A stretch of DNA of 64,000 nt, from contig NZ_CP128360.1 of the NCBI RefSeq assembly GCF_030345095.1, forward strand, positions 6,014,001 through 6,078,000. Direction: 5' to 3'. The translations under genes and the position numbers were made by a program. Position 1 is the first letter of the stretch. Every line of letters begins with the position of its first letter. A model generated the notes under the pieces. The model was not told the origin of the DNA. It ran no database searches and was given only the letters and a program-made list of their open reading frames with translations. Shown here piece by piece: positions 28,871-37,391 of this stretch. The stretch is from Solwaraspora sp. WMMA2056 (lineage in GTDB: Bacteria; Actinomycetota; Actinomycetes; Mycobacteriales; Micromonosporaceae).

Positions 28871-30169
28871 TCAGCTCCCGTTCTCCCGGCGGTCGATCTC
28901 GGCATCGGCGAGCGTCCACCGGCGCAGCGCCGTCAGCCGCCAACCGAGGAACGCCATGATCACCGCGCAGGCCAGGCCGCCGGAGACCATCGCGAACGCC
29001 GGACTGGTCAGGCTCGCCGTCGCACCGGCCCGCGCGTCGCCGAGCAACGGTCCCCCGGTCACCACGCCGATGTGGACCGAGGAGAGCCGGCCCCGCAGGT
29101 GGTCCGGCACGCTGAGCTGCAGGACGGTCTGGCGGAACACCGCCGAGACGACGTCGGCGGCACCGGCGACCATGAGCAGGGCCAGCGTCAGCGGCAGCCA
29201 GTGCGACAGGCCGAACCCGGCGATCGCCAGACCCCACACGACGATCGACACGATCACCGCCCGGCCCTGCCTGGTCACCGCGACGACCCAGCCCGAGGTG
29301 AGGGCACCGATGAGGGCCCCCGCGCCCGGGGCCGCGTGCAGCAGCCCGACGGTCACCGCGTCGCCGCCGAGCTGGCCGAGGGCGATCGCCGGGAACAGCG
29401 CCCGCGGCATCCCGAAGAACATGGCGTTGAGGTCGGCGAGGAAACAGCCCAGCACCGCGGGCTTGCTCCGCAGGTAGGTCAGGCCCTCGACCACCGAACG
29501 GATCCCCGGCTTGGTGACGGCGTGCGCCGGCGGCATCGGCCGCATCCGGCTGAGCACCGCGATGGAGACCAGGAACGTGACGACGTTCAGCGCGTACGTG
29601 CTGGACAGCCCGAGCCCGGCGATGATCACGCCGGCGACGGCCGGCCCGACGATCGCGCCGACCTGGGTGAGAGTCTGGTTCAGCGCGAAGGCCGACGGCA
29701 GCACCTCCCGGCGGACCAGGCCGGCCACGGCGGCACTGCGAGCCGGGCTCTCCAGCGCCGACAGCCCGGCCGAGACCGCCACCAGGACGAAGATCGCCCA
29801 GATCGGCGGCCGGTCGAGCAGGGCCAGCAGGGCCAGGCCGCCGACGACGACCGCCAACATGCTCTCGGTGGCCACCAGCAGGCGGCGGCGGTCGACGGCG
29901 TCGGCGACCGAGCCGCCCAGCAGCGAGCAGACCATCAGCGGGATCAGCTGGGCCAGGCTGGCCAGGCCCACCATGAGAGTGGACCCGGTCAGCACGTAGA
30001 CCTGGTACGGCACAGCGACCCGGGTCATCTGGGTGCCGAGGATCGCCACGGCGTGTCCGGTCCACAGCCGCCGGAAGTCGGGCGACTCGCGCAGCGGGGT
30101 GACGTCGATGACCAGGCGCTGGCGCAGGGACCTGCGCTGCGCCCGGCCCTGGTTGTCGGTGGTGGTCAC
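28871..30169 (-). CDS. MFS transporter (EntS-like, MFS_3)
   Basis: A 432-aa permease of the major facilitator superfamily with about twelve membrane helices. Seen: N-terminal SPDFRRLWTGHAVAILGTQMTRVAVPYQVYVLTGS, given here in parts as FRRLWTGHA and VAVPYQVYVLTGS, and GGSVADAVDRRRLLV with the loop 2-3 motif. The PF05977-like pattern (S-x-x-F-R-R-L-W) is found in exporters such as EntS, so it probably exports a product of the operon. Start: GTG 30169, four nt after the M24-like gene, hence translationally coupled. Its end is 118 bp from the GntR gene. Confidence 0.8.
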   Translation of the reverse strand: MTTTDNQGRAQRRSLRQRLVIDVTPLRESPDFRRLWTGHAVAILGTQMTRVAVPYQVYVLTGSTLMVGLASLAQLIPLMVCSLLGGSVADAVDRRRLLVATESMLAVVVGGLALLALLDRPPIWAIFVLVAVSAGLSALESPARSAAVAGLVRREVLPSAFALNQTLTQVGAIVGPAVAGVIIAGLGLSSTYALNVVTFLVSIAVLSRMRPMPPAHAVTKPGIRSVVEGLTYLRSKPAVLGCFLADLNAMFFGMPRALFPAIALGQLGGDAVTVGLLHAAPGAGALIGALTSGWVVAVTRQGRAVIVSIVVWGLAIAGFGLSHWLPLTLALLMVAGAADVVSAVFRQTVLQLSVPDHLRGRLSSVHIGVVTGGPLLGDARAGATASLTSPAFAMVSGGLACAVIMAFLGWRLTALRRWTLADAEIDRRENGS

Positions 30170-30173
30170 GCGG

Positions 30174-31364
30174 TCAGCCGCACCGGAAGAACTCGCGGGG
30201 CACCGCGTGCAACGATTCGAGTCCGGACGCGGTGACCCGGAACATCTCGCCGTACTGGACCCCGGCGAGGCCGTCCGGTGTCACCACGTTGGGCTGCACG
30301 ACCAGGCACATCCCCTCCTGGTACACGAAGCCCTCGGGTTCGCCCCGGTAGGTCTGCCGGGTACGGACGATGGCCGGTAGCTGGGCGCAGCCGTGCACCA
30401 GGTCGTCGTAGATGGTGAAGCCCTGCCGTTGGGCGACCTCCGCCGCGTCGAGGATGTCCGACACGGTCGCACCGGGCCGGATCGCCGTGCAGACCGCGTC
30501 GAAGACCTCGAGCGCGACGTCGTGCAGCCGGGCGTACAGCGGGGTCGGGTCCGCGCCGATCGTGTAGCTGCGCAGGACCTGGGCGGAGTAGCCGGCGTAG
30601 TTCGTGCTGAGCTCCGCGACGAGGGCGTCACCGACCTGCAGTCGCCGGTCGGCCTGGTGCTGGCAGGGCACACCGCCGCGCGGGTCGGACATCTGGGTCG
30701 CGACCATGAAGTGGATGCCGTTGATCCCGCCGTCGGCCAGGTAACTGTCTTCGATGATCCGGGCCACCTCGTGCTCGGTCATGCCGGGCCGGGCCTGCTC
30801 CGCGATCGCCAACGCGGAGGCGTCGCACATCCGCGCCGAGGCGATCAGCCGCTGCATCTCCTCGTCGCTCTTGATCTGGCGCTGGTCCACCAGCTGGCCG
30901 CCGAACTCGACCCATTCCACCCCGGGCAGCGCCTCGGTGAGCCGGGCGTGCTCCCGCCAGGTGATGGTGCCGGCCAGGCCCACCCGGCCGGTCGTGACGC
31001 CGCGCTCACGCAGGCATTCGATCAGGGTGGGGACGGTGTCCACCGAGCCGGTCGGTGCCGAGCCGCCGAACCGTACGTCGGGGAACCGGGCCATCCGACG
31101 GGCCAGCGGCAGATGGTTCGACAGCTGGATCAGCATGGTCGGATCGCCGTGCCGGGGGTACAGGATCCAGGCCTCCCGGGTCGACCACCAGTCGCTGAGG
31201 TACAGCACGTTCGGGTCGCGGCCGCCCCGGCCGCACACCACGACGAGTTGCAGGTCGAGGGCGTCCATCCGGGCCCGGACCGCGGCGTCACGTCGGGCGA
31301 ACTCCGCATCGGAGAACCGCGGGTAGTCGCGGTCGGTCAGTGGTTGCGCAGCGATGGTCGTCAC
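30174..31364 (-). CDS. Creatinase/M24-fold protein lacking canonical metal ligands
   Basis: A 396-aa pita-bread-fold protein of the Xaa-Pro dipeptidase/creatinase group, with an N-terminal creatinase-N domain (about 25-160) and a C-terminal M24 domain. In M24 peptidases the metal is held by two Asp, a His and two Glu. Here the aligned positions read GDALVAEL (Asp to Glu), YSAQVLRSY (Asp to Gln), VHGC (His kept), VVQPN (Glu to Gln) and VQYGEMFRV (Glu kept). Three of five ligands are replaced, so it is likely not a metallopeptidase; creatinase is the precedent for a metal-free relative. Start: ATG at 31364; the first residues are MTTIAAQPLTD. Confidence 0.78.
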   Translation of the reverse strand: MTTIAAQPLTDRDYPRFSDAEFARRDAAVRARMDALDLQLVVVCGRGGRDPNVLYLSDWWSTREAWILYPRHGDPTMLIQLSNHLPLARRMARFPDVRFGGSAPTGSVDTVPTLIECLRERGVTTGRVGLAGTITWREHARLTEALPGVEWVEFGGQLVDQRQIKSDEEMQRLIASARMCDASALAIAEQARPGMTEHEVARIIEDSYLADGGINGIHFMVATQMSDPRGGVPCQHQADRRLQVGDALVAELSTNYAGYSAQVLRSYTIGADPTPLYARLHDVALEVFDAVCTAIRPGATVSDILDAAEVAQRQGFTIYDDLVHGCAQLPAIVRTRQTYRGEPEGFVYQEGMCLVVQPNVVTPDGLAGVQYGEMFRVTASGLESLHAVPREFFRCG

Positions 31365-31417
31365 AGGTCCTCACAAAAGGGTTGGTGAAGGGGGTGGGCC
31401 CGGGGCCCGAGGGCGGC

Positions 31418-33187
31418 CTAGAGGCCGCCCTCGAGTCCCATCCGGGCGTTGAGGCGGTTGTAGCCGACGAGCCCGACGAGCAGGACACCGAAGGTGACGA
31501 TGCCGAAGGCCGCCACGGTGGAGAACTGTCCGTCGCCGGCCATGTCGAACATGACGACCGCCGCGGTGCGGGTCTGCGGACCCGCGAGGTAGAGGGTGGT
31601 CTGCAGTTCGCGGAAGCTCATCACCATGGTGATCAGGGCGCCCGCGAGCAGGGCCGGCGACAGCAGCGGTACGACGATCGTCCAGATCGCCCGCGCGAAG
31701 CTCGCCCCGGCCACCTGCGCCGCCTCCTCCAGCTCGGAGCTGATCTGCAGCATCCGGGCGCTGACCAGCCGGGACACCACCGCGATGATGATGGTGATGT
31801 ACGCGATCACCAGCGCCCAGTGCGTCGAGTAGATCGGCAGCGGCGTGATCAGGAAGATCCACAGGAAGCTCACGCCGACGATGACGTTGGGCAGCGCCAT
31901 CGGCACCGAGGTCAGCAGGTAGAGCAGCCGGCCACCGGCGATCCGCCGGGCGGAGAACCACGCCGCCAGGGTCGACAGGACCAGTACGCCGGCGCTGGCG
32001 AGCACGCCGACCAGGAGGCTGTTGGCGAAACCCTGCAGGATGTTGGGCGTGCGCAGGGCGGCCACGTAGGAGTCCAACGACAGCGAGCTGAGCGACTCCC
32101 AGCTGACCTGCCGGAAGAACGGGTTGAGTGACATCCACAGCAGCATCAGCAGCGGAAGCAGGATCACCAGTGTCAGCACGACGAAGGTGAGCGCCGCCAC
32201 CGGCAGCCGCCACCGGCCCAGGTCCATCCGGACCGAGGAGAAGTTCTTGCCGCTGATCACGGCGTACCGCTCCCCCGCCTGGTTGAACCGGTCGTACCAC
32301 CAGATCATCACCACGGCGCCGACCAGCATGAAGACGGCGTAGGTGCTGACCAGGCCGACGTTGCTCGGCGGCGTACTCGTCCGCAGGTAGATCTCCGAGG
32401 CGTAGGTGAAGATCCGTTCGTTGACGCCGAGGAACCAGGGGATCTCGAACGCCTCCCAGGCCCGCATCAACGCCATGATCGCGACGGCGGCGATCCCTGG
32501 TGCGGCGAGCGGCAGCGAGATGTCCCGTACCGCCCGCAGCTTCGATGCCCCGGACACCTCGGCGGCCTCCTCCAACGACGAGTTCATCGAGGAGAAGACG
32601 GTGACCACGAACAGGTAGACCATCGGCACCATGGTGAGCCCGTTGACCAGGATCAGGCCCTCCATGGAGTAGACGTTGAACAGGGTGCCGTCGGTGCCGG
32701 TCAGGTTGCGCCAGGCCACGTTGATGGCACCGATGTTCGGGCTGGCCAGGAAGGTCCAGGCCACCGGGATGAGGATCCCGGGGACGGCCATCTGGACGAC
32801 CGTGAGTACGCCCACCACGTTGCGCAACGGCACGTTCGTCCGGGCGACGATCCAGGCCAGGAAGGTGCCCAGGGCGAGGGCGACGAGCGTGGAGCCGACC
32901 GCGAACTGCACCGTGGTCCAGGTGACGCTGAGCAGCCGGCCGGACGCGAACGCGTCCCGGAAGTTGTCGAGGGTGAATTCGAGGGAGAAGAAGTCGGCGT
33001 CGGTGGGCCGGGCGTCCTTGACGCTGGTGTACAGCAGGATGGCGATCGGCAGCGCCACCTGGGCCAGCAGGATGACCAGGACCAGCCCGTAGACCACCCC
33101 GCGGGGGGACAACGCCCCCCGCAGGGCGCGGAAGCTGTCGACCAGGCCGGTGACGCGCCGGGTACGGCCTTCCACAAGGGTCACCAT
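31418..33187 (-). CDS. ABC transporter permease, fused double domain (Fe3+/polyamine type)
   Basis: A 589-aa inner-membrane permease containing two permease domains in tandem, about 12-14 membrane helices in all. Seen: two EAA loops that dock the ATPase, LEEAAEVSGASKLRAVRDIS near residue 215 and LEEAAQVAGASFARAIWTIV near 495. Such fused permeases serve FbpB-like iron(III) importers and also some polyamine, thiamine or phosphonate importers. Start: GTG/ATG region at 33187, 5 nt after the solute-binding protein gene, so coupled. It works with the SBP (33193-34311) and ATPase (35922-37127). Confidence 0.88.
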   Translation of the reverse strand: MVTLVEGRTRRVTGLVDSFRALRGALSPRGVVYGLVLVILLAQVALPIAILLYTSVKDARPTDADFFSLEFTLDNFRDAFASGRLLSVTWTTVQFAVGSTLVALALGTFLAWIVARTNVPLRNVVGVLTVVQMAVPGILIPVAWTFLASPNIGAINVAWRNLTGTDGTLFNVYSMEGLILVNGLTMVPMVYLFVVTVFSSMNSSLEEAAEVSGASKLRAVRDISLPLAAPGIAAVAIMALMRAWEAFEIPWFLGVNERIFTYASEIYLRTSTPPSNVGLVSTYAVFMLVGAVVMIWWYDRFNQAGERYAVISGKNFSSVRMDLGRWRLPVAALTFVVLTLVILLPLLMLLWMSLNPFFRQVSWESLSSLSLDSYVAALRTPNILQGFANSLLVGVLASAGVLVLSTLAAWFSARRIAGGRLLYLLTSVPMALPNVIVGVSFLWIFLITPLPIYSTHWALVIAYITIIIAVVSRLVSARMLQISSELEEAAQVAGASFARAIWTIVVPLLSPALLAGALITMVMSFRELQTTLYLAGPQTRTAAVVMFDMAGDGQFSTVAAFGIVTFGVLLVGLVGYNRLNARMGLEGGL

Positions 33188-33192
33188 GTCGG

Positions 33193-34311
33193 TCAGCCCG
33201 TCACGAAGATCGACTGGTGCTGCTCGACGCGGGTGTCGTAGTCACCGAAGTTGTCGGTGGTCTCGAAGAACAGCTCGCTCTGCAGGATGCCCTCGGCCGA
33301 CGAGGGGATCGGCGCTCCCGGCTTGATCGGGATCTTCACCACGGCCTCGCCGACCGTGTTCTGCCAGTCGTCGCTCATCAGCCACTCCAGGTACAGCCGG
33401 GCGGTGGCCGGGTGCGGCGCGTCCGCCAGCGCGAAGTACATGTCCGGCTGGGCGATGGTCACCGGCGTGGTGACGATGTCGATCGGTGCCCCGGCGACGA
33501 TCAGGTCCCGGATCGTGCGGGTCGCGGTCTGCGGGAGTGCGACGTCGAACTCCCCGGCCGCGAGCTTCTCCAGGCCGTCGGCACCGGAGTAGACGACCGG
33601 TTCGTTGGCGGCGATCGCCTCCATCAACTCCAGGCCGGGTTCCTCACCCAGGTGCGCCAGCATCCCGGCGAACCAGTCGAGCTGGTCGATGTTGATGCCG
33701 AACCGGCCCTTCCACTTCGGGTCGGTCAGGTCCTCGTAGGTGGCGGGGGCCTCCGACGCGGTGACCTTGTCGGTGTTGTAGACGATGTGGAAGGTGAAGA
33801 AGTCGGCCACCGAGCAGACGCAGTCCGGGTAGGCCCGGTCCGCCGGCAGGCCGCCCTCCCCGCGCGGGTCGTACGCCAGGCACAGGCCCTCGTCACGGCA
33901 GAGGGTGTTGTCCTCCAACGGGCCGCCCTGAATGATGTCGGCGCTGGGCCGGCCGGCCGCGTTCTCGGTGATGATGCGCTCGATCAGTTCGAGCGTGCCG
34001 CCGGAGGTGTACTCCAGCTTCACCCACGGATACTCCTCGATGAACAGGTCGATCTGCTTCTCGGCGGCGGCAGCCGGGGCGCTGAAGTAGTAGTTGAGCT
34101 GCCCGCCCTCCGCCTTCGACGCCTCCGCCAGATCGGCCAGGTAGGTGGCGTACTCCTCGTCGGTCATGTCCACCGTCGACGCCACCGCGAGCTCCTCGGG
34201 CAGTGCGTTCGCCGCCGCCTCGTCGGACCCGCCGCCGCAGGCGGCCAGGGCGAGCGACAGCGCCGCCAACGGCGCGCCGATCCGTACGGTGGTCGTGGTA
34301 CGACGTCTCAT
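33193..34311 (-). CDS. ABC transporter substrate-binding lipoprotein
   Basis: A 372-aa extracellular solute-binding lipoprotein. Seen: a Tat/Sec-like opening MRRRTTTTVRIG, lipobox LALAAC-GGG, then a two-lobed binding protein pattern: LNYYFSAPA, FIEEYPWVKLEY, FFTFHIVYNTDKV and DLTDPKWKGRFGI, as in the FbpA/PotD-like family. An unusual Cys-rich stretch (TLCRDEGLCLAYD then DCVCSVADF) gives four extra cysteines, probably two disulphides near the ligand cleft. Start: ATG 34311 with GGAGG upstream; it overlaps the stop of the preceding gene as ATGA, so translation is coupled. The ligand is unknown; the neighbouring enzymes suggest an amide or carbamoyl compound. Confidence 0.88.
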   Translation of the reverse strand: MRRRTTTTVRIGAPLAALSLALAACGGGSDEAAANALPEELAVASTVDMTDEEYATYLADLAEASKAEGGQLNYYFSAPAAAAEKQIDLFIEEYPWVKLEYTSGGTLELIERIITENAAGRPSADIIQGGPLEDNTLCRDEGLCLAYDPRGEGGLPADRAYPDCVCSVADFFTFHIVYNTDKVTASEAPATYEDLTDPKWKGRFGINIDQLDWFAGMLAHLGEEPGLELMEAIAANEPVVYSGADGLEKLAAGEFDVALPQTATRTIRDLIVAGAPIDIVTTPVTIAQPDMYFALADAPHPATARLYLEWLMSDDWQNTVGEAVVKIPIKPGAPIPSSAEGILQSELFFETTDNFGDYDTRVEQHQSIFVTG

Positions 34312-35030
34312 GTCGGCACCTCCGTCGGGGTGGACGCCGAGGCGAGCTTGGCGGCGAGTTCCGGCAGCCGCAGGACCCAGCCCTGGCAGCGACCGAGCTG
34401 CTGCAGACCCAGCTCCTGCAGGTCCTCGCCGAACCAGGTGGCGACGCACTCGGCGATGGTGATCACCTTGTACGCCTTGCAGCTCGCGTCGTAGGCGGTG
34501 GACTGGATGTCGGCGTTGGTGTTCGCACCGGCGAGGATCAGCGTGTCGACGCCGAGCGCCTTGGTGAGCCATTCCAGGTCGGTCTGGTAGAAGGCGCTCA
34601 GCGACTTCTTGGTCTTGATGATGTAGTCGCTGTCGGCGACCGGGACCGCGAAGTCGGGCTGGAAGGTGCCGTCCTGCACGTCGACCGACTCGTCGGGCAC
34701 CGGTCCGTACGGGCTCGGCGACTCGCCGATCGCGGCCCACGCCCGGTGGACCCGCATGGCCGCGCGGGCCTCGGTCTCCACCGGCCGCAGCGCGGACAGT
34801 ACGTGGATCACGGCCATCCCGCTCTCGCGGGCCAGCGTCAGCAGCTGCTCGGTGTTGGCGAGCAGTTCGTCGCGGACGCCGGGCGGGAACGGCGCGGTGG
34901 GGGTCAGCCGGCGTTGGGTCATTTCGACCGTCACGACCGCGGACCGGGCCGGGACGATCGGGACGGCGTCGTTGATGACCTGGAGGAATTCCGCCCGGTC
35001 GTAGATGTCGATGGTAGGGCCGGTAAGCAT
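34308..35030 (-). CDS. Isochorismatase-fold protein without catalytic Asp and Cys
   Basis: A 240-aa member of the cysteine hydrolase family that includes isochorismatase, nicotinamidase and N-carbamoylsarcosine amidase. The fold is recognisable (SAVVTVEMTQ, IIKTKKSLSAFYQTDLE, ILAGANTNADIQSTAYDA). The catalytic triad is not: the N-terminal Asp is Glu36 (VEM instead of IDM), Lys is present (KTKK), and the nucleophile position in TNxC is Asp (TNAD). So it is probably catalytically inactive or uses another chemistry. It lies directly next to an intact paralogue. Start: ATG 35030; the stop overlaps the SBP start by ATGA. Confidence 0.82.
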   Translation of the reverse strand: MLTGPTIDIYDRAEFLQVINDAVPIVPARSAVVTVEMTQRRLTPTAPFPPGVRDELLANTEQLLTLARESGMAVIHVLSALRPVETEARAAMRVHRAWAAIGESPSPYGPVPDESVDVQDGTFQPDFAVPVADSDYIIKTKKSLSAFYQTDLEWLTKALGVDTLILAGANTNADIQSTAYDASCKAYKVITIAECVATWFGEDLQELGLQQLGRCQGWVLRLPELAAKLASASTPTEVPT

Positions 35031-35082
35031 ATCTATGTCCCTTTCGAGGAGTGGAAGTCAGCTGGCGCGCAGCAGCCGGGCG

Positions 35083-35844
35083 TCAGACGCCGGCCGTCAC
35101 CGGTGCCCCGGCGGCGGCCTTGGCGGCGGTGAGCCGCTCGAGGGCCTCAGCGGAGGACATCGCCAGGCCGATCGTGCGGGGGTAGTTCTGCAGCGCGAAC
35201 TCGTGCAGGTCCTTGCCGTGGGTGGAGCCGACCGAGTCGGTGACGATGACCGGTGTCCACATCCGGTTGTAGGCGTCGAACGAGAAGTTGGAGACACAGT
35301 TGTTGGTGTTGATGCCGACGACGAAGAACGTGTCCACGCCGAGGCAGCGGATCAGGTGCTCCACGTCGGTCGACAGGAAACTGCTGGTCATCTGCCGCTT
35401 GGTGTTGATGATGTAGTCGCCCGGCTTGGGGCCGAGGATCGGCATCACGTCCCACTCGAAGTAGCCTTCGGGCGCGTCCGGGTGGTAGCCGGGCCGGGGG
35501 GCCAGGCCGTACGGCGTGCCGGGCCGACCGGTGCTCTGCACGATCGCGGTCCGCGGCTGCATGCCACGCTCGACCAGGCGTTGGTAGACCATGATGTGGA
35601 TGACCGGCAGCCCGAGCTCGCGGCCGGCGTCCAGGAAGGCGGCGGCGTTCGGCAGGATCCGGTCGGCCACGTTCTGCGGGAACGACGACCAGTCCTTGTC
35701 GATCTGCCGTACGTGCATGTCGATCTGCACGACGGCGGTCTTCGTGAAGTCGATCTCCAGTGCGTCGTTGAGCCTGGTCAACGTCTCGGTGCGGTCGATG
35801 ACCTCGACGGCGTGGCTCTTCGGGTGCACCTGGTTGTACGTCAT
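35083..35844 (-). CDS. Isochorismatase-family cysteine hydrolase, intact triad
   Basis: A 253-aa amidohydrolase-type member of the isochorismatase superfamily. Seen: Asp42 in VVQIDMH, Lys in IINTKRQMTSSFLSTDVE, and the nucleophilic Cys in GINTNNCVSNFSFDAY, so the Asp-Lys-Cys triad is complete. Relatives hydrolyse nicotinamide, N-carbamoylsarcosine, biuret, ureidoacrylate or maleamate, and the actual substrate here is unknown. Start: ATG 35844. It is separated by 52 bp from its degenerate paralogue, and the two may form a heteromeric enzyme. Confidence 0.88.
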   Translation of the reverse strand: MTYNQVHPKSHAVEVIDRTETLTRLNDALEIDFTKTAVVQIDMHVRQIDKDWSSFPQNVADRILPNAAAFLDAGRELGLPVIHIMVYQRLVERGMQPRTAIVQSTGRPGTPYGLAPRPGYHPDAPEGYFEWDVMPILGPKPGDYIINTKRQMTSSFLSTDVEHLIRCLGVDTFFVVGINTNNCVSNFSFDAYNRMWTPVIVTDSVGSTHGKDLHEFALQNYPRTIGLAMSSAEALERLTAAKAAAGAPVTAGV

Positions 35845-35921
35845 GTGTCTCTCCTCGATGGGTCGGATCGCGTCGCTCAGGCGGCGCGCAGTTGCGGCGC
35901 ATCAGTCAGGCGGCGCGTCGC

Positions 35922-37127
35922 TCACGCGGCGCTGGCGGCTGGCGCGCGGTGGGGCAGCAGGACGATGTGGTGCGGCTCGATCCGCACGTGGACCCGGGTG
36001 CCCGGCGCGGCGCCCGCGCTGCCGCTGACCCGGGCCGTGACCAGGTGGCCGGACTCCAGCTCGACGAGCAGTTCGGCGAACGGGCCGAGGAACGAGGTGG
36101 ACCGGACCGCACCGGCGATGGTCTGCGCCGCCGTCTCCGGGGTCGGTTCCCGCAGCTGCAGATGCTCCGGGCGGACGGTGAGCATGACCGGTTCGGAGAT
36201 CCGAGCGGCGTCGTGCGGCTGTCGGGCCACCTGCAGCCGCCCGATCTGGGTCTGCACCAGCCAGTGGTCGTCGTCGGCCTCGACGATGAGGCCGTCGAGG
36301 GTCTCGCTCTCGCCGACGAAGTTGGCGGCGAACACGTCGGCGGGGCGCGAGTACACCCGGGCCGGCGTGCCCTGGTCCTTGATCTCGCCGCTTTCCAGGA
36401 CCAGGATCCGGTCCGAGACCGCCATCGCCTCCTCCTGGTCGTGGGTGACGTAGAGGACCGTGATGCCGAGCCGTTGCTGCAGGTCGCGGATCTCCTGGCG
36501 AACTTCCTTGCGGAGTTTGGCGTCGAGGTTGGACAGCGGTTCGTCGAACAGGATCAGCTCGGAGCGCGACACGAGCGCGCGGGCGACCGCCACCCGCTGC
36601 TGCTGCCCGCCGCTGAGCTTGGTCGCCGAGCGTCGCGCGGCGTGGGCGAGCCCGAGCTGCTCCAGCACTTCGGTGGTCCGGGCGACGATCTCGGGCTTGG
36701 GCAGTCGGCGGCGCCGCAGCGGGTAGGCGACGTTGTCGAAGGCGGACATGTGCGGCCAGATGGCGTACGACTGGAACACCATCCCGATCTGGCGTCGGGC
36801 CGGTGTCAGGCGGATGCGCCGCTCGGACGAGTAGACGACCCGGCCACCGATGGATATCTCGCCGGAGGTGGGGGTCTCCAGTCCGGCGACCGAGCGCAGG
36901 ATCGTGGTCTTGCCACAGCCGCTCGGGCCGAGCAACGTCACGAACTCGCCCCGGGCGATGTCGAAGCTGATCCCCCGGACGGCGTGCACGTCGCCCTCGG
37001 GGGTCCGGTACTGCTTGTGCAGGTCGACGATCGACACCATCGGCGCGAGGTCGGGGGCAGCTGGTGCCCCGGCCCCGGCGACGGCGTCGACCGGTTGGGC
37101 GAGGGTCACGCTTGGCATCGCGGTCAT
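35922..37127 (-). CDS. ABC transporter ATP-binding protein (PotA/FbpC type)
   Basis: A 401-aa ATPase of the CUT/spermidine-iron importer group. Seen: an Ala/Pro leader of about 30 residues, Walker A GPSGCGKTT, Q-loop FQSYAIWPHMSAFDN, signature LSGGQQQRVAVAR, Walker B LILFDEPLSNLD, His switch VTHDQEEA, and a C-terminal TOBE domain (VMLTVRPEHL onward, residues 310-400). It energises the permease at 31418-33187. Start: ATG 37127 with GGGAGTGAG upstream. It is the first gene of the operon, and its promoter faces the divergent hydrolase gene. Confidence 0.92.
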   Translation of the reverse strand: MTAMPSVTLAQPVDAVAGAGAPAAPDLAPMVSIVDLHKQYRTPEGDVHAVRGISFDIARGEFVTLLGPSGCGKTTILRSVAGLETPTSGEISIGGRVVYSSERRIRLTPARRQIGMVFQSYAIWPHMSAFDNVAYPLRRRRLPKPEIVARTTEVLEQLGLAHAARRSATKLSGGQQQRVAVARALVSRSELILFDEPLSNLDAKLRKEVRQEIRDLQQRLGITVLYVTHDQEEAMAVSDRILVLESGEIKDQGTPARVYSRPADVFAANFVGESETLDGLIVEADDDHWLVQTQIGRLQVARQPHDAARISEPVMLTVRPEHLQLREPTPETAAQTIAGAVRSTSFLGPFAELLVELESGHLVTARVSGSAGAAPGTRVHVRIEPHHIVLLPHRAPAASAA

Positions 37128-37139
37128 CTCACTCCCTTT

Positions 37140-37154
37140 TCTATAGACTAGAGA
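37140..37154. promoter_or_regulatory. Imperfect dyad upstream of the catabolic operon
   Basis: TCTATAGACTAGAGA is a 15-bp dyad with one mismatched pair, 13 bp upstream of the ATPase start codon and across the likely transcription start region. A possible -10 TAGGGT on the minus strand lies just upstream of it. Inferred as a repressor site for the GntR protein or another factor, although its half-sites do not match those at the GntR promoter. Confidence 0.4.
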
Positions 37155-37296
37155 AGACCCTAGGGACGGCGTGTTACAGCCAACGAGCCGTGAATGTTGC
37201 GATGCGGTTAGCTACCTCTTACGAACCCGCGACAGGCGCAGGCCGCAGGCCTGAACGGCGGCGAGCCCCGCGACCGGCGCGCCGCGGAACGCCGAG

Positions 37297-37347
37297 TGGA
37301 TCTAGAAGGATTTGGCCGGTATGCCGACCACAATCCTTCTAGATCCA
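37297..37347. repeat. 16-bp inverted repeat in front of the hydrolase gene
   Basis: 37297-37312 is the exact reverse complement of 37332-37347, with a 19-nt spacer. Each arm contains TCTAGA. It lies 45 bp upstream of the hydrolase start codon and 170 bp from the ATPase start. It could fold as an mRNA hairpin in the hydrolase leader, or be a widely spaced operator for the divergent pair. Confidence 0.75.
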
Positions 37348-37391
37348 ACCCATGTCGACCCCCGACAGCCCCCGGACGAGAGGAGCGGCAG

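Noticed and set aside
28652-30235. A 527-aa Arg/Gln-rich plus-strand ORF
   Set aside because: Antisense to the MFS gene; composition typical of a high-GC shadow frame.
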